From positions 1 through 5,140 of the forward strand of contig BQIY01000219.1 of NCBI GenBank assembly GCA_021604265.1: a stretch of DNA of 5,140 nt. Reading direction: 5' to 3'. Below, one piece after another: positions 1-3,888 of the stretch. Position numbers and translations under genes: made by a program. The notes under the pieces were generated by a model. It was not told the DNA's origin, searched no databases, and worked only from the letters and a program-made list of their open reading frames with translations. Source of the DNA: Nitrospirales bacterium. GTDB taxonomy: Bacteria; Nitrospirota; Nitrospiria; Nitrospirales; UBA8639. The stretch's first letter is position 1, and each line of letters begins with the position of its first letter.

Positions 1-270
1 TGCAAGCGCTCGGTGAGTGTTTCGAGAACCCATTACATAAGCTCCGCCATGGAAATAGAGAATCACGCGTTCGGATTCTTGACCAGCTATACTGACCCAG
101 TCTGCTGGGACACCTCCTGCCTCAATTTCATTCGTGAGTACCTCAGATTCCACCGGAAACATTTCCGCTGACTCTTCCATCGCGAGACGTTGTTCCTCTA
201 CGGAAAGGTCCTCTAGGCCAAGTCCACCTTCCATCATCGCGACTATTTGTTCGTGCTCAACGCTTGGCAC
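1..270 (-). CDS. Alpha/beta hydrolase, HSL family (N-terminal part, runs off left edge)
   Basis: The first 90 codons of a gene that continues beyond position 1. The visible protein has an acidic N-terminal segment (residues 1-55), then PADWVSIAG (55-63) and ILYFHGGAYVMGS (70-82). HGGAY (74-78) is the oxyanion-hole motif of the hormone-sensitive-lipase type esterase family (Abhydrolase_3), in which 'PAxWV...L.YFHGGxYVxGS...HR' is the typical opening. The catalytic GxSxG serine, Asp and His lie outside the window. The expected activity is hydrolysis of short-chain carboxyl esters; the substrate is unknown. The GTG start at 270 is chosen because GGAG stands 8 nt upstream and a TAG closes the frame at about 302. 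The gene lies about 94 bp beyond the last attC core in the direction of the array, so it may be another cassette (its attC would be left of the window) or the chromosomal flank. Confidence 0.88.
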   Translation of the reverse strand, partial: MPSVEHEQIVAMMEGGLGLEDLSVEEQRLAMEESAEMFPVESEVLTNEIEAGGVPADWVSIAGQESERVILYFHGGAYVMGSRNTHRALA

Positions 271-278
271 TTCTAATT

Positions 279-282
279 CTCC
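279..282 (-). promoter_or_regulatory. Shine-Dalgarno GGAG of the hydrolase gene
   Basis: GGAG on the minus strand, 8 nt before the GTG at 270. It decides this start, because the in-frame ATG codons lie further inside the gene (first at codon 12) and have no comparable site. Confidence 0.6.
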
Positions 283-363
283 GGTTAAAACGAACGTGAT
301 CTTCTAGACTCAAGAACAATTGGTCAACGACCGACGTGGGTCTACCTTGCAGGTCAATGAGCC

Positions 364-453
364 ACATAACGCTGCGATTTGGGGCACCGGAGCGCCAGCG
401 AAGGCGTCCCAGCAGCGCGCTGTTTGCGCTGCGACAACACCGCCTTGTTAAGT
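364..453 (-). other. attC site of the PD-(D/E)XK-like cassette
   Basis: Read on the minus strand, it opens with inverse core ACTTAAC (453-447) followed by AAG and closes with GTTATGT (370-364), 90 bp. The inner arms GCGGTGTTG and CAAATCGC pair when one G in the first arm is left unpaired (one G-T wobble), giving the extrahelical base expected for integrase recognition. The central part is GC-rich with further self-complementary stretches (GCAGCGC, GCGCTGC). It follows the stop codon at 474 by 20 bp. Confidence 0.88.
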
Positions 454-473
454 TCTGAATTCACACCACTTGC

Positions 474-1364
474 CTAATTCATGGCGGTAGCCAGTTCTCT
501 TAACAACTTATTATCCGAATGAGACGCCTTCTGCCTAGGGCTAACTGCCCACTGAGATGCCTTTATCATAAGGTTCCTTTCCTCCGACGTTGCCATTGTA
601 GAAAAGCGAAGAAGCGTGCCGACAATCTTATTGCTCTTCCGCAGGTATACTTTCTCCCACTCTTTAGAACACTGCCCTATCATTTGATCCATGATTGAAT
701 TTATGCCGTCAAGCAGTTCTCTATCATTCTGCTTTACATATAACTTGTCGCCTTGGTGAAGAATTTTCGTAAAATCAATGGCTACCAACCCTCTATGCTG
801 TGTCGTTTTGTCCCGCTTTAGTGATGATTCCAGTTGATTGCAAGCTTTACTCACGTTGGCTTCAAGTTTCTCCAGAGAAGTAATTCTCTTACATTCAACC
901 CACACATTTTTACCATTAATCCTGAAACCAGTATCGGAAGGAGAATCAAAAATCGCCTGAACGCCTTTCTCCGGCCTATGAGAACGAGCAGCTACCAAAG
1001 CTTCGAAAATGAAATTCCTAGCTGTCGAAGATTCATTCGTTTCTGTTGCTGAATTTATCGGCCCATTTACGCCTTTTTGCAGCTTTGATGCTATTGATAG
1101 AAGTTGGCTTGCTGGAACATTCTTCAACGACTTATAGATATCTATAAAATCCATAATCTCGAACACAGAACTCACAAAATCAGGGAAAATCTCCTTGCCT
1201 TGTTGTTCAGACGCGGTCCGGTATTCATTCGTCCACTTACCTACAACCTTCTCGTAGAATTGAGTTCTTCCAGAGGTTATTTCAACACCTAGAGATCGAA
1301 TCCATTCGATGGCATCAGCGTAATCTTTGTAGATATTTTCGTATGAATCTGTGGCTATGGTCAT
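474..1364 (-). CDS. Cassette protein with PD-(D/E)XK nuclease-like core
   Basis: A 296-aa soluble protein with no signal peptide or membrane segment. I do not recognise a named family. The N-terminal ~110 residues look helical. Residues 115-180 have the order of a PD-(D/E)XK (restriction-endonuclease-like) core: a helix with Glu121 (ARNFIFEALVAAR), then IFDSPSDTGF with Asp144 as the metal-binding acid, then a strand NVWVECKR with the E-x-K pair Glu157/Lys159, followed by a helix with Gln177. This suggests a metal-dependent DNA or RNA nuclease, possibly antiviral; that role is inference. The remaining ~115 residues are unassigned. The ATG at 1364 lies only 6 nt after the preceding attC core with no visible Shine-Dalgarno, so translation may be inefficient or coupled to upstream reading. 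It is the largest gene in the array and has its own attC at 364-453. Confidence 0.85.
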   Translation of the reverse strand: MTIATDSYENIYKDYADAIEWIRSLGVEITSGRTQFYEKVVGKWTNEYRTASEQQGKEIFPDFVSSVFEIMDFIDIYKSLKNVPASQLLSIASKLQKGVNGPINSATETNESSTARNFIFEALVAARSHRPEKGVQAIFDSPSDTGFRINGKNVWVECKRITSLEKLEANVSKACNQLESSLKRDKTTQHRGLVAIDFTKILHQGDKLYVKQNDRELLDGINSIMDQMIGQCSKEWEKVYLRKSNKIVGTLLRFSTMATSEERNLMIKASQWAVSPRQKASHSDNKLLRELATAMN

Positions 1365-1370
1365 GGGGGA

Positions 1371-1427
1371 ACTTAGCGCCCAAAACAGCGGCGCATTTAT
1401 GCGTCCGACTGATTTTGCTTGTTATGT
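1371..1427 (-). other. attC site of the DUF4160/DUF2442 cassette, degenerate terminal core
   Basis: A compact 57-bp site. On the minus strand it opens with ACATAAC (1427-1421) and AAG and ends with GCTAAGT (1377-1371). The arms CAAAATCAG and CTGTTTTG pair fully once the T in the first arm is left out, giving the extrahelical base. The terminal core departs from GTTRRRY at its second base (GCT instead of GTT), right at the G/TT cleavage point. The stop codon of the DUF2442 gene (1397-1399) lies inside the site, so the last codons of that gene double as attC sequence. Confidence 0.88.
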
Positions 1428-1687
1428 GACGATGCCTTGAGCGGGTATCGCGCGGGGTTTTCTATAATTGCCTTAGAGAGGTCTATATCCAAATCAGGCC
1501 AGTAGAAATGCCCAGGGCTTGGTTCCTCAACATTATGGACAGCAGCGACTGGTTGGTCTTTGAACCAAGGAAAATCTTCGTATGAAATAAAGAATTCCTT
1601 TCCTTTGGAAAAGAGCCAGAGGCCATGGATAGAGATATTGGATATCTCAGTTTCCGAAGTGTGATCGCCACGAACTAGTGAGCTCAT
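1397..1687 (-). CDS. DUF2442 domain protein, probable partner in a toxin-antitoxin-like pair
   Basis: A 96-aa protein of the DUF2442 family. The sequence has the family's short beta-rich layout (strands around 17-36, GLWLFSKGKEFFISYEDFPWF) and its signature end, FYWPDLDIDLS (61-71), matching the usual 'l.WP.lDiDLs' motif. The last ~10 residues (SHNKQNQSDA) are encoded by the R'' side of the attC site. The ATG at 1687 is preceded by GAGG at 1700-1697, 9 nt upstream. The gene overlaps the 3' end of the DUF4160 gene by 41 nt, so the two are translationally linked and share one cassette. DUF4160 and DUF2442 genes commonly travel as a pair and are suspected toxin-antitoxin modules. Which protein is toxin and which antitoxin cannot be told from the sequence. 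Confidence 0.88.
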   Translation of the reverse strand: MSSLVRGDHTSETEISNISIHGLWLFSKGKEFFISYEDFPWFKDQPVAAVHNVEEPSPGHFYWPDLDIDLSKAIIENPARYPLKASSHNKQNQSDA

Positions 1688-1886
1688 TAACGTGTTCCTC
1701 GATTAGACTTTCGATTTCTCTCAATTGAATGCTCGAATAACGATAATTCTTAGCTAATTCAATCCCTGGCTCGAGCCAGAACTTTGCTTCTCCGTCACCA
1801 GATATTACATGTACGTGCATTCTATCTTCTTCTCTAGAAAAAAAGAAAAAACGATAGCCTTTTTCTCTAAAAACAGTTGGGCTCAT
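1647..1886 (-). CDS. DUF4160 domain protein, probable partner in a toxin-antitoxin-like pair
   Basis: A 79-aa protein that matches DUF4160 along its whole length: MSPTVFREKGYRFFFFSREE (1-20), the histidine motif HVHV (24-27), GDGEAKFWLEP (30-40), an ELA segment, then a helix ending in W73 and a C-terminal Phe (SSWRSHFGN). The ATG at 1886 follows the preceding attC core by 15 nt, with AAAGG 6-7 nt upstream as a plausible ribosome site. There is no room in the cassette for a private promoter outside the attC of the upstream cassette, which is unusual because cassette-borne toxin-antitoxin modules generally carry their own. First gene of the cassette, 41-nt overlap with the DUF2442 gene. Family assignment is firm; function is not established. 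Confidence 0.9.
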   Translation of the reverse strand: MSPTVFREKGYRFFFFSREEDRMHVHVISGDGEAKFWLEPGIELAKNYRYSSIQLREIESLIEEHVNELTSSWRSHFGN

Positions 1887-1901
1887 CTAGTACCTTTAGT
1901 C

Positions 1902-1964
1902 TCATAACGCCTGTGTAACCGGAGAAGCACGCAGTGCTGAATCCGGTTAACACACTTGTTATGA
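1902..1964 (-). other. attC site of the DUF6584-like cassette
   Basis: A 63-bp site. On the minus strand it runs from TCATAAC (1964-1958) plus AAG to GTTATGA (1908-1902); the two cores are exact inverse repeats. The arms TGTGTTAACCGGA and TCCGGTTACACA pair completely if one T in the first arm is extrahelical, a 12-bp stem and the best-formed in the window. The centre (AGCACTGCGTGCT) forms a small terminal hairpin. It begins 4 nt after the stop codon at 1969. Confidence 0.93.
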
Positions 1965-1968
1965 TGCG

Positions 1969-2484
1969 TCAAAACAGCCATTGGAATACCCACACTACAC
2001 CACGAATGCCTTGTACAATAAAACCCCCAACAATAAGGAAAACGAGTAGTAGGACGAAAAAGATACCGAGCTTTTCACTTAAGCTGGAATTTTCTTCGTC
2101 CTGATTCTTCGGACGAGTTTGCCCTTTTACTGCGCTTCGGTTGTGCCCGTTTTTTTCGAGTTCGGCTAATACACTCTCTGGGAAATCTTCGATGGGTGAT
2201 ACTTGAGCCGAATGCGGGAAAGTATGGAACAGCCCGCCTGTTGGTTTACCGCCATATCGATCTAGATAAAGATATTTTGCTTTTTCATATTCAGGTTTCT
2301 GGACTCCTGAAAGAAAAAGAAATTTTCCCGCCTCTAAATCATCCTTCATTTCAAGAAGGACATTTCCATATCGCTCGTACAAATCAGTATCATATCTAGA
2401 ACCTACGAGCCTGCCTTGCAAGATTTCTTTTGCACGCCAAAGGTTACCGAGAGATATTTGTCTTTCAATTTCCGTATAGCTCAT
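1969..2484 (-). CDS. DUF6584-like protein with C-terminal transmembrane anchor
   Basis: A 171-aa protein. Residues 1-80 resemble DUF6584-type proteins, a short helical-repeat (TPR-like) unit: a helix containing RAKEILQGRL (17-26), then LYERYGNVLLEMKDDLEAGKF (35-55), FLSG (57-60), and YEKAKYLYLDRYG (66-78). A polar, charged linker (about 90-135) follows, and then one long hydrophobic helix (139-158, GIFFVLLLVFLIVGGFIVQG) with a short aromatic tail ending in WLF. This predicts a single-pass tail-anchored membrane protein with a cytoplasmic repeat domain, although topology is inferred. The ATG at 2484 lies 13 nt after the preceding attC core, with only a weak AAGAG in front. Sole gene of its cassette. 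Its function is unknown. Confidence 0.85.
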   Translation of the reverse strand: MSYTEIERQISLGNLWRAKEILQGRLVGSRYDTDLYERYGNVLLEMKDDLEAGKFLFLSGVQKPEYEKAKYLYLDRYGGKPTGGLFHTFPHSAQVSPIEDFPESVLAELEKNGHNRSAVKGQTRPKNQDEENSSLSEKLGIFFVLLLVFLIVGGFIVQGIRGVVWVFQWLF

Positions 2485-2497
2485 AGTCTCTTAAGCA

Positions 2498-2557
2498 CCA
2501 TAACGCCAGCATCGGCGGCTGGCTGTAGGCCAGTCCGATTGCATGCCCTTGTTATGT
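2498..2557 (-). other. attC site of the L7/L12-CTD-like cassette
   Basis: A 60-bp site, minus strand from ACATAAC (2557-2551) plus AAG to GTTATGG (2504-2498). The outer arms GCAATCGG and CCGATGC pair with one extra A on the L'' side. The centre CTGGC-CTACA-GCCAG is a perfect 5-bp hairpin. It lies about 45 bp after the stop codon of its ORF. Confidence 0.9.
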
Positions 2558-2602
2558 GGCTGCAGCACGATATTAAAATTGCTATTAATTTTCATGCCTT
2601 TT

Positions 2603-2863
2603 CTAATTCCCTTCTCCATCTAAATCGCTGTCAAGTTCATCTAGTGCTTTTTCAATCTGGTCGTGAAAATGATTTGCGTTTTTGGCTTCTTGATACCAGA
2701 CTGTGCTATTCATTAGCATAACCTTTGCGTCGCCCAACGATACTCCCCTACCATCCATCATAGCTTTGATTGCTCGAATTGGTGATGCTTTAACCACGTG
2801 TAACGCAATAAGTGCATCGTCGTGATTTTTACAATTTCTAGCTACCTCAGAAAGATCATCCAT
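2603..2863 (-). CDS. Small cassette protein resembling the ribosomal L7/L12 C-terminal domain
   Basis: An 86-aa hypothetical protein of a type often met in integron cassettes. It opens MDDLSEVARNC, followed by DDALIALHVV. The middle, SPIRAIKAMMDGRGVSLGDAKVMLMNS (about residues 27-53), parallels the helix-turn-helix stretch of the L7/L12 C-terminal domain ('k..aIKavre.tGl.LkEAK.lV'), so a similar alpha/beta or helical fold is plausible; this does not make it ribosomal. The C-terminal third is acidic (KALDELDSDLDGEG). I prefer the ATG at 2863 over an in-frame TTG at 2878 (five extra residues, MELEK), because MDDL fits the likely conserved start and the TTG sits only 7 nt from the attC core. Function unknown. 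Confidence 0.8.
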   Translation of the reverse strand: MDDLSEVARNCKNHDDALIALHVVKASPIRAIKAMMDGRGVSLGDAKVMLMNSTVWYQEAKNANHFHDQIEKALDELDSDLDGEGN

Positions 2864-2884
2864 TTTCTCTAATTCCAAGCTGCC

Positions 2885-2959
2885 ACATAACGTCCGCTAC
2901 AGCGGCCGAGCGCAGCGAGGTCCGGGCCCGCAGGGCCATACTGCTTGCGATTGTTAAGT
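2885..2959 (-). other. attC site of the first (107-aa orphan) cassette
   Basis: A 75-bp site, minus strand from ACTTAAC (2959-2953) plus AA to GTTATGT (2891-2885). Inner arms CGCAAGCAG and CTGTAGCG pair only partly. The long GC-rich centre contains GGCCC...GGGCC and CCTCGCTGCGCTCGG self-complementary segments typical of large variable terminal structures. It begins 10 nt after the stop codon at 2970. Confidence 0.88.
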
Positions 2960-2969
2960 TGCGTATTTA

Positions 2970-3293
2970 TCACTTTCTCTTTCCTGTTGAATTGGCCCCA
3001 CCACCACTAGCAACAGTCTTTATTTGGTCTTCCTTTTTTATGCGTGACATCATGCTCATGGATGATATTGAGGCCGGGGGACGCGGATCCTCCCATTTAT
3101 ATTGCTTTTGGTTTGGATGCAATACAGACAAGAGCCTGCGCAGTTGTTTATTCTTTCTTGCGTTCCTCTCTTGCAAGATCAAATGGATTAACTTTTGCGG
3201 TCGAATAGATTTGCTCAAACGCTTTAGCTCGCTTTCTGGAATATCTTCCCCATTCAAGATTCTTTGGATTTGAGGGAATTCTGAGATATCCAT
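2970..3293 (-). CDS. Orphan basic cassette protein
   Basis: A 107-aa protein that I do not recognise. Residues 1-60 look helical and strongly charged (MDISEFPQIQRILNGEDIPE, then KLIHLILQERNARKNKQLRR around 35-54); a proline/serine-rich stretch follows, and the tail is basic (SGGGANSTGKRK). There is no signal peptide or membrane helix. The character would fit a nucleic-acid or protein-binding adaptor, but this is only composition. The ATG at 3293 has AGG 7 nt upstream (3303-3301); an in-frame TTG at 3308 would add five residues but overlaps the recombination core, so the ATG is preferred. It is the first cassette in the array and so the one best placed to be read from a platform promoter. An opposite-strand ORF over the same bases is taken to be a shadow. 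Confidence 0.72.
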   Translation of the reverse strand: MDISEFPQIQRILNGEDIPESELKRLSKSIRPQKLIHLILQERNARKNKQLRRLLSVLHPNQKQYKWEDPRPPASISSMSMMSRIKKEDQIKTVASGGGANSTGKRK

Positions 3294-3300
3294 TTCGGCA

Positions 3301-3303
3301 CCT
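3301..3303 (-). promoter_or_regulatory. Short ribosome site (AGG) deciding the ATG start at 3293
   Basis: AGG within TAGGT on the minus strand, 7 nt before the ATG. It favours the ATG at 3293 over the TTG at 3308, which has only recombination-site sequence in front of it. Confidence 0.4.
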
Positions 3304-3307
3304 AGCA

Positions 3308-3380
3308 ACTTAACAGTACGTTTATGAGGACACCGTCCTCATAACTCAGAATAGCGGGAATCCCTGTTAACTTGTTATCG
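3308..3380 (-). other. attI or atypical attC site at the head of the array
   Basis: On the minus strand this block starts with CGATAAC plus AAG (3380-3371), like the R'' ends of the attC sites here, and ends in a perfect core GTTAAGT (3314-3308), after which the first cassette begins. TTAACAG (3370-3364) and CTGTTAA (3317-3311) are complementary, but the second arm overlaps the core, so this is not a standard attC fold. A perfect 10-bp inverted repeat with a 3-nt loop (3322-3344, TTATGAGGAC/GTCCTCATAA) sits inside. There is no ORF-bearing cassette to its right. It could be the primary attI site of the platform or an unusual attC of an ORF-less cassette; the junction core itself is clear. Confidence 0.55.
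3322..3344. repeat. Perfect 10-bp inverted repeat (hairpin)
   Basis: ttatgaggac, loop acc, gtcctcataa. It has no T-run on either side, so a Rho-independent terminator is unlikely. It may be the terminal hairpin of the recombination site 3308-3380. Confidence 0.75.
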
Positions 3381-3480
3381 GGCCATTTGCTGTCTTCTAA
3401 GCCTTTGAAAATCCAGCTTAAATATTGGCCCTTCAGAATTCCCACGAATTAAAGGGAATTATTTAAACAGAGAAATGGCC
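3381..3480. repeat. Segment bounded by inverted ggccattt/aaatggcc ends
   Basis: Its ends ggccattt (3381-3388) and aaatggcc (3473-3480) are perfect inverted copies, and the match continues imperfectly inward through ctgt / acag. A second inverted pair, aattccc/gggaatt (3437-3443 and 3454-3460), lies inside. On the plus strand the right end is followed by five T. It could be a small MITE-like or structured element, or chance. Confidence 0.35.
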
Positions 3481-3501
3481 TTTTTGAAAGAATTAACTAT
3501 G

Positions 3502-3517
3502 CTGTATGAATATACAG
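3502..3517. promoter_or_regulatory. LexA (SOS) box
   Basis: CTGTATGAATATACAG fits CTGT-N8-ACAG and agrees at 14 of 16 positions with the E. coli consensus CTGTATATATATACAG; the outer six bases on each side are perfect inverted copies. On the plus strand it overlaps a TATGAA that could serve as a -10, with TTGAAA 15 bp upstream as a poor -35 (short spacing). Integron integrase promoters of gammaproteobacteria typically carry a LexA box over the -10, between attI and intI. The position and direction here fit that plan, but no intI follows. Binding is inferred from sequence only. Confidence 0.65.
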
Positions 3518-3559
3518 AATTTTGCTTATTTCAATAAGAACAAAGAAGACAGCTACGAT

Positions 3560-3664
3560 TTATAAAATTTCATCATCAGGCGATAGGTTTTCTCTGCGTA
3601 GGTGAGGAAGGGCCTTTCCACCCATTCGGACGGCATCCGCTATCTTATCCAGAATCCAAGACAT
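3560..3664 (-). CDS. Doubtful 34-aa ORF
   Basis: ATG at 3664 to TAA at 3560. The product starts MSWILDKIADAVRMGGKALP and ends in an acidic DDEIL, with an amphipathic helical N-terminus. There is a weak GAG upstream. I recognise no family. It may be a small real protein, a remnant, or chance; its stop lies 43 bp from the LexA box. Confidence 0.22.
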   Translation of the reverse strand: MSWILDKIADAVRMGGKALPHLRRENLSPDDEIL

Positions 3665-3672
3665 AGCTCAGC

Positions 3673-3777
3673 TCAAATGAGGCCAAAAGCAATAGCTTGA
3701 GCACACTCCTCTGTGATCAGTAATCGCTCTCTTCGCGTCATGCACAAGTTACAGCACACATTCCTATAATGCGCCAT
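3673..3777 (-). CDS. Doubtful 34-aa ORF with clustered cysteines
   Basis: ATG at 3777 to TGA at 3673. The product begins MAHYRNVCCNLCMTRRERLL, with a CxxC (Cys9, Cys12) that could suggest half of a metal-binding site, and continues ITEECAQAIAFGLI. There is no ribosome site. The next small ORF starts 8 nt after its stop in another frame, so the two could be fragments of one decayed gene. Not recognised. Confidence 0.2.
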   Translation of the reverse strand: MAHYRNVCCNLCMTRRERLLITEECAQAIAFGLI

Positions 3778-3888
3778 GAATCAAACTGACTAAGTTCTTA
3801 AGTTGTAGCTGTCCCTTGAATGCACTGGCCCCGGAAGCATTTCTTCGACAGATCGAGCTTCGGATTACAGCGACCGTCAGCAACCAGT

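Larger units (their letters stand above)
364..3380 (-). mobile_element. Integron gene-cassette array, five cassettes, no integrase gene in window
   Basis: Five attC sites with the same orientation separate ORFs that are all on the minus strand. Each ORF stops just before or slightly inside its own attC, and the next begins within about 25 nt of the preceding core site. This tight ORF-attC-ORF packing is the hallmark of an integron array. The attC sites differ strongly in length (57-90 bp) and sequence, unlike the near-identical repeats of Vibrio superintegrons, so the cassettes probably have different origins. No intI is seen on either strand. The array starts on the right at the site-like block 3308-3380. 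Its left end is either after the attC at 364 or beyond the window. Confidence 0.9.
3381..3888. other. About 500 bp without a convincing gene, between array head and RND exporter gene
   Basis: All six frames are broken by stops here, and I found no integrase (tyrosine recombinase) signature on either strand. Contents: an imperfect inverted-repeat segment (3381-3480), a LexA box (3502-3517), two 34-codon minus-strand ORFs (3560-3664 and 3673-3777), and the unremarkable 3' trailer of the exporter gene. This is where intI and its promoter would be expected in an intact integron read in this orientation. No clear Rho-independent terminator was seen after the exporter gene. Confidence 0.7.

Noticed and set aside
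1483..1671. Minus-strand 62-aa ORF within the DUF2442 gene
   Set aside because: A shifted frame of a gene whose correct frame carries the DUF2442 motif.
2416..2721. Plus-strand ORF of 101 aa
   Set aside because: It runs across an attC site and into two minus-strand genes, which a cassette gene would not do.
2959..3273. Plus-strand ORF of 104 aa
   Set aside because: It lies opposite the 107-aa cassette gene, begins within the attC core and has the reverse direction to the array; it is rich in Phe, Cys and Leu without clear membrane topology, as antisense shadows often are.
3437..3460. Hairpin aattccc/gggaatt as a terminator
   Set aside because: AT-rich stem with a 10-nt loop and no T-run right after it on either strand.
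3518..3888. Search for integrase remnants on the plus strand after the LexA box
   Set aside because: All three plus frames contain frequent stops, and none shows tyrosine-recombinase motifs such as the HxLRH or LGH box regions.
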